Shown: positions 7,689 through 15,580 of the stretch, in pieces | How positions within the stretch are numbered: the stretch's first letter is position 1 | Layout: the number at the start of each line of letters is the position of its first letter | Assembly: GCF_000341245.1 (NCBI RefSeq) | Contig: NZ_ANAD01000069.1 | Coordinates: forward strand, 8,156 to 63,652 | Direction of reading: 5' to 3' | Length of the DNA: 55,497 nucleotides | DNA from: Nocardiopsis halophila DSM 44494 | GTDB lineage: Bacteria; Actinomycetota; Actinomycetes; Streptosporangiales; Streptosporangiaceae | Notes under the pieces: generated by a model | The model's input: the letters and a program-made list of their open reading frames with translations, nothing else | Told to the model about the DNA's origin: nothing | The model's database searches: none | Program-made: the position numbers and the translations under genes

Positions 7689-9098
7689 TCAGTCCTCGGC
7701 CCGGCCGTGGCCGGAGCGCACCGCCACCTCGCGCACCGCGGCGGCCACGTCCTTGGACAGGTCGGTGTGGAAGACGCTGGGGATGATGTAGTGCGGGCCC
7801 AGCTCGTCGTCGGTGACGGCGTCGGCGATGGCGTCGGCCGCGGCGACCATCATGTCGGAGTCGACGTGGTGGCTCTGGGCGTCCAGCAGGCCGCGGAAGA
7901 AGCCGGGGAAGACGAGCACGTTGTTGATCTGGTTGGGGTAGTCGCTGCGGCCGGTGGCCACCACCGCGGCGTGCAGCCGGGCCACGTCCGGGTCGACCTC
8001 GGGGTCGGGGTTGGCCAGCGCGAAGATGATCGCGTCCTCGTTCATCTCGGCGACGTCCGCGCCGCCGAGCACGTTGGGCGCCGAGACCCCGATGAACACG
8101 TCGGCGCCGGACACCGCGCCCTTGAGGTCGCCCTCGTACCCCTCGGGGTTGGTGTTGGCGGCGATCCACCCCAGGTTGGCGTCGAGGTCGTCGCGGCCCT
8201 GGTGGATCGCGCCGTGCACGTCGCAGACCACCACGTGCTTGGCGCCGGCGTGCATGAGCAGCTTGAGGATGGCGGTGCCGGCGGCACCGGCGCCCGACAT
8301 CGCCACCCGCACCTCGGCCAGGTCCTTGCCGACCACCCGCAGCGCGTTCTTCAGCGCCGCCAGCACCACGATGGCGGTGCCGTGCTGGTCGTCGTGGAAG
8401 ACCGGGATGTCGAGCAGCTCGCGCAGGCGCGCCTCGACCTCGAAGCAGCGGGGCGCGGAGATGTCCTCCAGGTTGACGCCGCCGAAGCCGGGGGAGATGA
8501 CCTGGACGGTGCGCACGATCTCGTCCACGTCCTGGGTGCCCAGGGCGATGGGCCAGGCGTCGATGTCGGCGAAGCGTTTGAACAGCGCCGCCTTGCCCTC
8601 CATCACCGGCATCGAGGCCTCGGGGCCGATGTTGCCCAGGCCGAGCACGGCCGAGCCGTCGGTGACCACCGCGACGCTGTTGCGCTTGACGGTCAGCCGG
8701 CGGGCGTCGGCGGGGTTGGCCGCGATGGCCTGGGAGACCCGGGCGACGCCGGGGGTGTAGGCCATGGACAGCTCGTCGCGGTTGCGCAGCGGCACCTTCG
8801 ACTTCATCTCGATCTTGCCGCCGAGGTGCATCAGGAAGGTGCGGTCGCTGACCTTGTGGACGACGACGCCCTCCACCGCGCCGAGGGCGTCCACGATGGA
8901 CTGGGCGTGGTCGGTGTCGCGGGCCGCGCACGTGACGTCGATGCGGATCCGCTCGTGGCCGGCCTGGGCCACGTCCAGCGCCGTGATGACGCCTCCCACG
9001 TGCTCGACCGCGCTGGTCAGGCCGCCGACCGCACTGCCGTGCCCGTCGACCTCCAGGCGGACGGTTATGGAATAGGAGACGCTGGGAAGGGTGGCCAC
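7689..9098 (-). CDS. NAD(P)-dependent malic enzyme with N-terminal ACT domain
   Basis: Oxidatively decarboxylates malate to pyruvate and CO2, linking the TCA cycle to pyruvate and reducing power. The protein has 469 residues. An N-terminal ACT domain (about 5-85, [18 protein letters not shown]) suggests amino-acid or metabolite control. The malic N-domain has AYTPGVARV and [16 protein letters not shown]. The metal and substrate region is [10 protein letters not shown], and the NAD domain carries SGAGAAGTA. The GTG at 9098 has GAGGAG seven bases upstream and gives the natural N-terminus [11 protein letters not shown]; frame further upstream is not family-like. The 167-bp upstream gap holds no recognised element. 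Confidence 0.93.
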   Translation of the reverse strand: MATLPSVSYSITVRLEVDGHGSAVGGLTSAVEHVGGVITALDVAQAGHERIRIDVTCAARDTDHAQSIVDALGAVEGVVVHKVSDRTFLMHLGGKIEMKSKVPLRNRDELSMAYTPGVARVSQAIAANPADARRLTVKRNSVAVVTDGSAVLGLGNIGPEASMPVMEGKAALFKRFADIDAWPIALGTQDVDEIVRTVQVISPGFGGVNLEDISAPRCFEVEARLRELLDIPVFHDDQHGTAIVVLAALKNALRVVGKDLAEVRVAMSGAGAAGTAILKLLMHAGAKHVVVCDVHGAIHQGRDDLDANLGWIAANTNPEGYEGDLKGAVSGADVFIGVSAPNVLGGADVAEMNEDAIIFALANPDPEVDPDVARLHAAVVATGRSDYPNQINNVLVFPGFFRGLLDAQSHHVDSDMMVAAADAIADAVTDDELGPHYIIPSVFHTDLSKDVAAAVREVAVRSGHGRAED

Positions 9099-9265
9099 GT
9101 ACAACTCCTCTGTGTCACAAGTGGTCTGCGCCACGGCCCGCCGGGGCTCATCCGGCGCGCCGGCGGCACCGCCGGGCGGCCTGGCTGGGTGGACCACCCG
9201 GTGGCTCCCGGTGCCCGGGCGCACCCTTCATGGTGCCACCGCCGCAGATCAAACGGTGCACCGCA

Positions 9266-9931
9266 CTACATTTGCGGTGCCCGCTCCCGGGCCAGGCGGT
9301 CGATCACCTCGACGCAGGCGGGCAGCGGCAGCGCCGTGGCGTCCAGCACGAGGTGGTACAGGGCGGCGTCGGCCGGGTCGACCCGGTAGAAGCGGCGCAC
9401 GTAGGCGCTGCGCGCGCGGTCGTTGGCCTCCAGGTCGCGCATCCGCGGCGGCCCCCCGCCCTCCTCGCGGCCCTCGCCGGAGGCGCGGGCCTGGGCGAGG
9501 CGCCGGTCCTTGGGGCCGTCCAGGCGCACGTGCAGGGCGCCGGGCCGGTCGGCGAGCACCACCGCGCCGGCGCGCCCCAGGACCACTCCCCCGGTGTCGG
9601 CGACCCGGCCCAGGACCTCCTCGGTGCGGTCGACGAACTCCTGGTCGTAGAGGATGCGCCCCTCGGCGTCGGAGGGCGTGACGTAGGCCGGGTCGACGCT
9701 GCCCAGGGTGACGGTGGGCAGCCGCGCGGCGCTGGCCAGCAGCCGTTCGAAGCCGGTGGGGGCGCGGTCGTCGTGGCGCAGCGCGTCCTCCAGGGAGCAG
9801 CCGATCTCCTCGGCGACCGCGCCCGGGACGGCCCGGTCCACGAAGGGCACGCCGAGGCGCTCGGCGACGGCCGGTCCCACCGTGCCGCCGCCGGCGCCGA
9901 AGGTCGCCGAGATCGTCACCAGATACGGCAT
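9266..9931 (-). CDS. cytidylate kinase-like family protein
   Basis: A 221-residue P-loop protein of the cytidylate-kinase-2 type. The N-terminus VTISATFGAGGGTVGPAVAERLGVPFVDR contains a glycine-rich loop at residues 12-19, with GAGGGT in place of a classical GxxxxGK[ST]: the usual lysine is absent, as in this subfamily. A LID-like arginine-rich region (RDLEANDRARSAYVRRFY) lies near 165-185. True CMP kinase is normally encoded elsewhere (cmk near der), so this is probably a paralogue of unknown substrate. It lies between the malic enzyme and ybbN-like genes on the same strand. Confidence 0.8.
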   Translation of the reverse strand: MPYLVTISATFGAGGGTVGPAVAERLGVPFVDRAVPGAVAEEIGCSLEDALRHDDRAPTGFERLLASAARLPTVTLGSVDPAYVTPSDAEGRILYDQEFVDRTEEVLGRVADTGGVVLGRAGAVVLADRPGALHVRLDGPKDRRLAQARASGEGREEGGGPPRMRDLEANDRARSAYVRRFYRVDPADAALYHLVLDATALPLPACVEVIDRLARERAPQM

Positions 9932-9969
9932 GACCTGGTTCTACCCGCGCCGGGGCGGGCCGGAACGGC

Positions 9970-10929
9970 TCAGAACAGCGCCGCGGTGAGCTGCCGCCGC
10001 GCCTTGGAGACCACCGGGTCGGCGGCCGGCAGCACCTCGAACAGCGACAGCAGGTGCTTGCGCACCCGGTCGCGGTCCTCGTCGCGGGTGTTCTTGACCA
10101 GGGTGATGAGCCGGTTGAAGGCGTCCTCCACCTTCTGGCCGTACATGTCGATGTCGGCGACCCGGATCTGGGCGTCGACGTCGCCGGGGTCGTCGGCGGC
10201 GGCCTTGCGGGCCGCGGCGGCGTCCACCCCGCGCAGCCGGCGGATCAGCCGCACCTGGGCCAGCCGCTGCCGGGCGTGCTCGTTCTTGGGGTCGGACTCC
10301 AGCGCCTTGGCGTAGACCTGCTCGGCGGCGTCGAAGTCGTCGCGCTGCAGCGCCTCCTGGGCCTCGGCGTCGACCGGGTCGACCTGCTCGGCCCCGGCGG
10401 CCTCCTCGCCGGGCTCGCCCTCCGGGCCGAGCCCGGTGTACTCGGGGGGCAGCACGTTCTGGTTGCGCAGCTCCTCGAAGACCTGGGAGAGCCAGTCGCG
10501 CAGCTGGGCCTCGGTGGCCGGCCCCGTCGGACCGGGCACCACCTGGCCGCCGATGACCAGGGCGACCATCGGGGCGGCGGGCACCCGCAGGGCCTGGGCG
10601 AGCTGCGGGCTGGCCTGCACGTCGACCTTGGCCACGGCCCACTGGCCGCCCGCGGCCACGGCCAGCCGGTCGACGGCCGACTCGACCTGGGCGGACTGCT
10701 CGGAGGAGGACTGCAGCACGGCCAGCACGACCGGCGCGCTCATCGAGCGCTGCAGGACCTCATCCTGGAAGTTGTTCTCGTCGACGTCGATCGCGTACGG
10801 GTTGGCGGTTCCCGAGGAGCGCTCGGCCTCCCGCTTGGCCTCGCGTTCCATGGCGGCCTTGCGCGCCCCGAGGTCGACCGCGCCCTGCATGGAGTAGTCC
10901 GATGGCTGCATGCCTCCATCCTGCCCCAT
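9970..10929 (-). CDS. YbbN/CnoX-like thioredoxin-fold TPR protein
   Basis: A 319-residue cytoplasmic protein with a thioredoxin-like domain (about 55-165) joined to C-terminal TPR helices (about 195-319), the architecture of the co-chaperone YbbN. The usual CxxC is absent: the segment reads VVLAVLQSSSEQSAQ, so no redox activity is expected. The actinobacterial start usually reads QPSDYSMQGAVDLGARKAA, which is present from ATG 10911. The ATG at 10929 abuts the mutase stop (TAGATG), so termination-reinitiation at 10929 is the alternative. It is cotranscribed downstream of the acyl-CoA mutase gene. Confidence 0.88.
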   Translation of the reverse strand: MGQDGGMQPSDYSMQGAVDLGARKAAMEREAKREAERSSGTANPYAIDVDENNFQDEVLQRSMSAPVVLAVLQSSSEQSAQVESAVDRLAVAAGGQWAVAKVDVQASPQLAQALRVPAAPMVALVIGGQVVPGPTGPATEAQLRDWLSQVFEELRNQNVLPPEYTGLGPEGEPGEEAAGAEQVDPVDAEAQEALQRDDFDAAEQVYAKALESDPKNEHARQRLAQVRLIRRLRGVDAAAARKAAADDPGDVDAQIRVADIDMYGQKVEDAFNRLITLVKNTRDEDRDRVRKHLLSLFEVLPAADPVVSKARRQLTAALF

Positions 10930-12633
10930 CTAGAAGCGCGGATCCTCCACATAGGTGCCGAACTCCCGGCCCATCGTGCCGCAGATCTCCCCGAGAGTGG
11001 CCTCGGCCCGGGCGGCGTCCAGGATGAGCGGGACGAGGTTGGGGGCGTCCGGGTCGCGCACCGCCTCCAGCAGCCGGTCCAGGGCGGCCCGGACGGCGTC
11101 GCCGTCCCGGCGCTCCCGGCGCTCGGTGAGCGCGCGCACCTGGTCGCGCTCGACCTCGTGGCTGATCCGCAGGATGTCGACCTCGCCCGAGACGGTGGAG
11201 GTGGCGGTGTTCACGCCCACGATGCGCTTGTCGCCCTTCTCCAGGGCCTGCTGGTAGCGGAACGCGGACTCGGCGATCTCGGCGCTGAACCAGCCGCTGT
11301 GGATCCCGGCCAGGATGCCGGAGGTGACCGGCCCGACGGCGTGCTCGGCGTCCTCGCCGCCGCCCATCTCGATGATCTTGGCGAAGACCCGCTCGGCCTC
11401 GGCCTCCATCCGGTCGGTGAGGGCCTCGACGTAGTAGGAGCCGCCGAGCGGGTCGGCGACGTTGGCCACGCCGGTCTCCTCCATGAGCACCTGCTGGGTG
11501 CGCAGGGCGATCTCGGCGGACTGCTCGGTGGGCAGGGCCAGGGTCTCGTCCAGGGCGTTGGTGTGCAGCGAGTTGGTGCCGCCCAGCACGGCCGAGAGCG
11601 CCTCGGTGGCGGTGCGCACCACGTTGTTGTAGGGCTGCTGCGCGGTGAGCGAGACCCCGGCGGTCTGGGTGTGGAACCGCAGCCACTGCGCCTTGGGCGA
11701 GGCGGCGCCGAAGCGGTCGCGCATCCAGCGCGCCCAGATGCGGCGGGCGGCGCGGAACTTGGCGACCTCCTCGAAGAAGTCGATGTGGGCGTCGAAGAAG
11801 AAGGACAGCCCGGGGGCGAAGACGTCCACGTCCAGGCCGCGGGACAGGCCCAGCTCGACGTAGCCGAACCCGTCGGCCAGGGTGAAGGCCAGCTCCTGGG
11901 CGGCCGTGGCCCCGGCCTCGCGGATGTGGTAGCCCGAGACCGACAGGGGCTTGAAGGCGGGGATGTTCTCCGCGCAGTACTCCATCAGGTCGCCGATGAG
12001 GCGCAGGTGGGGCTCGGGCGGGTACAGCCACTCCTTCTGGGCGATGTACTCCTTGAAGATGTCGGTCTGCAGGGTGCCGTTGAGCGCGGACAGGTCGGCG
12101 CCCTGGCGCTCGGCCGCGGCCAGGTACATGCAGAAGGCGGGCACGGCGGGGCCGCTGATGGTCATCGAGGTGGTGATGTCCTGCAGCGGGATGCCGTCGA
12201 ACAGCGCGTCCATGTCACAGGTGGAGTCCACGGCGACGCCGCAGTGGCCCACCTCGCCCAGGGCGAAGGGGGCGTCGGAGTCGTACCCCATCAGGGTGGG
12301 CATGTCGAAGGCCACCGAGAGCCCGCCGCCGCCGGCGTCCAGGATCATCTTGTAGCGCTCGTTGGTCTGGCGCGCGTTGCCGAACCCGGCGAACTGGCGG
12401 ATGGTCCAGGAGCGGCCGCGGTAGCCGGTGGGGTGCAGCCCGCGGGTGTAGGGGAACTCCCCGGGCCAGCCGATCCGCTCGAAGCCGGGCACGCTCGCCC
12501 CTTCGGGCGGGCCGTAGACCGGCTCGACCTCCTGCCCGGACAGGGTGGTGAAGTCGGCGTCGCGCTTGCGGGCGGAGTCGTAGCGGCGCTGCCAGCGCTC
12601 CCGCCCGGCCTCGATCTGGTCACTGGTCGCCAT
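10930..12633 (-). CDS. icmA: acyl-CoA mutase large subunit, isobutyryl-CoA mutase type
   Basis: Adenosylcobalamin-dependent carbon-skeleton mutase, 567 residues: the TIM-barrel substrate domain only, with no C-terminal B12-binding domain, so a separate small subunit is needed and is not in this window. Residues that separate subfamilies favour isobutyryl/n-butyryl-CoA over methylmalonyl-CoA: F81 (TIRQF) replaces the methylmalonyl-CoA mutase Tyr89, and Q199 (EYIAQKEW) replaces Arg207, matching the Phe/Gln pair of Streptomyces IcmA at nearly the same numbers. Other conserved pieces are GTLQTD and [10 protein letters not shown]. Minus-strand TACTAT lies 7 nt before the ATG, suggesting a leaderless mRNA, and it is overlapped by a MarR-type palindrome. 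The marR gene is directly upstream. Confidence 0.88.
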   Translation of the reverse strand: MATSDQIEAGRERWQRRYDSARKRDADFTTLSGQEVEPVYGPPEGASVPGFERIGWPGEFPYTRGLHPTGYRGRSWTIRQFAGFGNARQTNERYKMILDAGGGGLSVAFDMPTLMGYDSDAPFALGEVGHCGVAVDSTCDMDALFDGIPLQDITTSMTISGPAVPAFCMYLAAAERQGADLSALNGTLQTDIFKEYIAQKEWLYPPEPHLRLIGDLMEYCAENIPAFKPLSVSGYHIREAGATAAQELAFTLADGFGYVELGLSRGLDVDVFAPGLSFFFDAHIDFFEEVAKFRAARRIWARWMRDRFGAASPKAQWLRFHTQTAGVSLTAQQPYNNVVRTATEALSAVLGGTNSLHTNALDETLALPTEQSAEIALRTQQVLMEETGVANVADPLGGSYYVEALTDRMEAEAERVFAKIIEMGGGEDAEHAVGPVTSGILAGIHSGWFSAEIAESAFRYQQALEKGDKRIVGVNTATSTVSGEVDILRISHEVERDQVRALTERRERRDGDAVRAALDRLLEAVRDPDAPNLVPLILDAARAEATLGEICGTMGREFGTYVEDPRF

Positions 12634-12641
12634 ACCGACGA

Positions 12642-12659
12642 TAGTAGGACTTCCAACTA
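12642..12659 (-). promoter_or_regulatory. candidate MarR operator over the icmA -10
   Basis: An 18-bp imperfect palindrome, TAGTTGGA-AG-TCCTACTA on the minus strand, pairs 7 of 8 positions in each arm. It lies in the 76-bp gap between marR and icmA and overlaps TACTAT, the best -10 candidate for icmA (12646-12641). MarR proteins bind palindromes of about this size, so repression of the mutase gene by the adjacent regulator is a natural inference. Confidence 0.55.
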
Positions 12660-12709
12660 ATTTTCGATAGGGGTGCGCCGGGAACGGGCGCGCCGGGGCC
12701 GCCCGGGCG

Positions 12710-13225
12710 TCACTCCCCGGGGTCGGGGAAGTCGCCGAAGCCCACCCGCAGCTTGACGAAGGAGCGGTGCATCTCCTCCAGCTCCTCGCCGGTGTAGCCC
12801 TCCAGCCCGAAGTCCATGTCCAGCAGGTCGCGGGTGGCGTGCTCGACGACCTCGCGCCCGGCGGCGGTGATCTCGGCCAGGGTGCCGCGCCCGTCGCTGG
12901 GGTTGGGCAGGCGGCGGACCAGCCCCTGGCGCTCCAGCCGGTCGATGGTGTTGGTGACGCTGGTCGGGTGCACCATGAGGCGCTCGCCGATCTTGCCCAG
13001 GGGCAGGGCGCCGGTGTGGCTGAAGGTCAGCAGCACCAGGGCCTCGTAGCGGGCGAAGGTGAGCTCGTAGGGCTTGAGCGCGGCGTCCAGGCGCCCGATG
13101 AGGATCTGCTGGGCGCGCATGACCGAGGTGACCGCGGCCATGGCGGGCGAGGCGCCCCAGCGGCGCGTCCAGTTCTCGTGCGCGCGCTCGATCGGGTCGA
13201 ACGGCAGATTAAGCGGGTTTCCCAC
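12710..13225 (-). CDS. MarR family transcriptional regulator
   Basis: A 171-residue winged-helix dimeric regulator. It begins VGNPLNLPFDPIERAHENW and carries the LTFARYEALVLLTFS helix, a recognition region with MVHPTSVTNTIDRLERQGLV and a wing with PNPSDGRGTLAEIT. This pattern closely resembles the MarR protein found near meaB and icmA in Streptomyces (SCO5405 type). I chose GTG 13225 to match that N-terminus; codons further upstream are not family-like. The gene is 76 bp upstream of icmA on the same strand and diverges from the first chitinase gene. The ligand is unknown; an acyl-CoA-related effector is speculation. Confidence 0.9.
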   Translation of the reverse strand: MGNPLNLPFDPIERAHENWTRRWGASPAMAAVTSVMRAQQILIGRLDAALKPYELTFARYEALVLLTFSHTGALPLGKIGERLMVHPTSVTNTIDRLERQGLVRRLPNPSDGRGTLAEITAAGREVVEHATRDLLDMDFGLEGYTGEELEEMHRSFVKLRVGFGDFPDPGE

Positions 13226-13431
13226 CCGGCCACTGTAGCGACCCGCCCCTGGGAGCACGCCCGGACGGCCTTGTCCAGGGGGGCTGTGCGGCCGGATCCG
13301 GCCCACGGGGGCCGGTCCAGTACACAGGCGCCCGCGGGCCGGGACCGCAAGCGGCCCGGTCCACCCGTGAACCGCCCCACCGCCCCCCGCGGCGCGAATT
13401 TCCCGGCGCGGACTCCTTGTCCCGGCGAAAA

Positions 13432-13458
13432 CTAATAGTTAACTTTCCTAAAAATTAG
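13432..13458 (+). promoter_or_regulatory. AT-rich control element upstream of chitinase 1
   Basis: An AT-rich island in otherwise GC-rich sequence, 23-49 bases before the chitinase ATG. Its 23-bp core (13434-13456, containing TTTCCTAAAAATT) recurs with one mismatch upstream of the second chitinase. The outer CTAAT...ATTAG forms 5-bp inverted arms. TTAACTTTCCTAA resembles half of the palindromic operators described upstream of Streptomyces chitosan- and chitin-degradation genes; that comparison is from memory. A shared regulator site or promoter is likely. Confidence 0.6.
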
Positions 13459-13480
13459 CCCCGACAGTGAGGACACCCCC

Positions 13481-15487
13481 ATGTCCGCGAGACCCCCCGC
13501 ACGGGGGCGGATCCGGCCCCGCGGCTGGATCGCGGCGGCCGCCGCCGCGCTGACCGCCCTTCCGCTCGCCCTGTCGACCGCCCCCGCCTCGGCCGACGCT
13601 CCCGCGGCCGCCCCCGAGGGCGTCACGGTCGTCTACACCGAGGGCTCCTCCTGGGAGACCGGCTACAGCGGCCAGTTCACCATCGACAACGCCTCCTCCA
13701 CCGACCTGTCCGACTGGACGATCGATGTCACGCTGCCCGACGGCGCCGAGATCACCAGCCTGTGGAACGCCGAGATGAGCAGGTCCGGCGCCGACTACAC
13801 GCTCACCCCGCCGAGCTGGGGGGCGACCGTCCCGGCCGGCGGCACCTACCAGATCGGCTTCAACGGCTCCCTGTCCGCCGGCGCCACCGAGACCGCGCCG
13901 GTCTCCTGCACCGTCAACGGCTCGCCGTGCGCGGGCGGGCCCGGCGAGGACGACACCGAGGCGCCGACCGCGCCCGAGGGGCTGTCGGTCTCCGGGACCA
14001 CCTCCAGCAGCGTCGGGCTGTCCTGGGACGCCTCCTCCGACAACGTGGGCGTGGCCGGGTACGAGGTGGTCTCCGGCGGCGAGGTCGTGCGCACCGTCAT
14101 CGGTGACACCCCCTCGGCCACGGTCTCGGGCCTGGACGCCGACACCGAGTACACGTTCGCCGTGCGCGCCTTCGACGCCGCGGGCAACACCTCGGCCGAG
14201 AGCGCCGCGGTGACCGCCCGCACCGACACCGGCGGCGACCCCGGCGGCCCGGGCGGCGGCAAGCGGGTCGGCTACTTCACCCAGTGGGGCATCTACGACC
14301 GCGGCTACCTGGTGAAGGACGTCGACACCAGCGGCACGGCCGAGCGCCTGACCCACATCAACTACGCCTTCGCCAACATCAACGCCAACGGCCAGTGCTT
14401 CCAGGCCAACCAGCTGGGCGAGGGCGACGCCTGGGCCGACTACGGCCGCTCCTTCCGCGCCGACGAGAGCGTGGACGGGGTGGGCGACACCTGGGACCAG
14501 GACCTGCGCGGCAACTTCAACCAGCTGCGCGAGCTCAAGGAGAAGCACCCGCACCTGAAGGTGAACCTGTCGATCGGCGGGTGGACCTGGTCCAAGAACA
14601 TCTCGGACGCGGCGAGCACGCCGGAGTCGCGGGAGCGGATGGCCTCCTCGTGCATCGACATGTTCCTGCGCGGCAACCTGCCGGCGTTCGACGGCGCGGG
14701 CGGCCCCGGGTCGGCCTACGGCGTGTTCGACGGCATCGACCTGGACTGGGAGTGGCCGGCCTCGGAGGGCCACCCGGACAACGTGTGGAAGCCCGAGGAC
14801 AAGCAGAACTTCACCGCGCTGGTCGGCGAGTTCCGCTCCCAGCTCGACGCCCTGGAGACCGAGACCGGGCGCTCCTTCGAGCTGACCTCCTTCATGCCGG
14901 CCGACCCGGCGAAGGTGGAGGCCGGGTTCGAGGTCGACAAGATCATGCCGGACTTCGACTTCATCACCCTGCAGGGGTACGACTACCACGGGGCCTGGGA
15001 GGAGACCACCGCCCACCAGTCGAACCTGGTGGTCTCCCCTGACGACCCGAGCGAGCCGGAGCGGCTGTTCAGCGGGGAGGTGGCGCTGGACGCCTGGACC
15101 TCGCGCGGGGCGGCCCCCGAGGACATCGTGATGGGCGTGCCCTTCTACAGCCGCGGATGGACCGGTGTGGAGCCGGGCCCGAACGGCGACGGGATGTTCC
15201 AGTCCTCGACCGGCGCGGCCCCCGGGACCTATGAGGACGGCATCGAGGACTGGAAGCGGCTGAAGGACCTGCCGGGCCAGGGGTACACCCTGCACCGCGA
15301 CGAGCAGGCCGGCGCCGCCTGGATCTACGACGGCACCACCCTGTGGACCTTCGACGACGAGACCGAGATGCGCCGCAAGGCCGACTGGATCAACGGCCAG
15401 GGCCTGGGCGGGGCCATGGTGTGGTCGCTCGACGGCGACGACTCCCAGGGAACGCTGATGCGGTCGCTGGACGGCTCGCTGGCCTGA
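13481..15487 (+). CDS. secreted GH18 chitinase with CBM2 and fibronectin III domains
   Basis: Extracellular endochitinase of 668 residues. The signal peptide (1-38) is cleaved after ASA. A CBM2-type carbohydrate-binding module (about 46-150) has spaced tryptophans (W58, DW, LW, SW) and closing cysteines. A fibronectin III domain (about 160-247) follows, then a Gly-Pro linker and the GH18 barrel (about 262-665). The family motif DGIDLDWEW starts at residue 417, giving catalytic E424, and SIGGW is the second signature. The ATG at 13481 has GTGAGGA upstream. The second chitinase follows 93 bp downstream on the same strand; the two share the upstream element and most of the sequence except the fibronectin domain. 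Confidence 0.96.
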   Translation: MSARPPARGRIRPRGWIAAAAAALTALPLALSTAPASADAPAAAPEGVTVVYTEGSSWETGYSGQFTIDNASSTDLSDWTIDVTLPDGAEITSLWNAEMSRSGADYTLTPPSWGATVPAGGTYQIGFNGSLSAGATETAPVSCTVNGSPCAGGPGEDDTEAPTAPEGLSVSGTTSSSVGLSWDASSDNVGVAGYEVVSGGEVVRTVIGDTPSATVSGLDADTEYTFAVRAFDAAGNTSAESAAVTARTDTGGDPGGPGGGKRVGYFTQWGIYDRGYLVKDVDTSGTAERLTHINYAFANINANGQCFQANQLGEGDAWADYGRSFRADESVDGVGDTWDQDLRGNFNQLRELKEKHPHLKVNLSIGGWTWSKNISDAASTPESRERMASSCIDMFLRGNLPAFDGAGGPGSAYGVFDGIDLDWEWPASEGHPDNVWKPEDKQNFTALVGEFRSQLDALETETGRSFELTSFMPADPAKVEAGFEVDKIMPDFDFITLQGYDYHGAWEETTAHQSNLVVSPDDPSEPERLFSGEVALDAWTSRGAAPEDIVMGVPFYSRGWTGVEPGPNGDGMFQSSTGAAPGTYEDGIEDWKRLKDLPGQGYTLHRDEQAGAAWIYDGTTLWTFDDETEMRRKADWINGQGLGGAMVWSLDGDDSQGTLMRSLDGSLA

Positions 15488-15521
15488 GCGGTTGTGCAGG
15501 GCGGAACCTCCGTTGACCGGC

Positions 15522-15557
15522 GCCGAATCAAATAGTTAAGTTTCCTAAAAATTCGGC
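15522..15557 (+). promoter_or_regulatory. AT-rich control element upstream of chitinase 2
   Basis: The same 23-bp core as before chitinase 1 (15531-15553, one mismatch) lies 28 bases before the ATG. Here it sits inside a perfect 7-bp inverted repeat, GCCGAAT (15522-15528) and ATTCGGC (15551-15557). Because the core is copied in the 93-bp gap between the two chitinase genes, the second gene can probably be transcribed and regulated separately. The arms are not in the same register as those before chitinase 1. Confidence 0.6.
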
Positions 15558-15580
15558 ACGAGAAGTGGAGAACCCCCCGC

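Noticed and set aside
9970-10911. Active thioredoxin
   Set aside because: The domain lacks the CxxC motif; the segment at the active site is Ser/Glu/Gln-rich.
10930-12633. Annotation as methylmalonyl-CoA mutase
   Set aside because: The Tyr and Arg needed for the carboxylate are Phe and Gln here, and the B12 domain is missing.
12634-12709. Ribosome site for icmA
   Set aside because: TTGGAAG lies about 20 bases from the ATG, too far away, and belongs to the palindrome; the leaderless model fits better.
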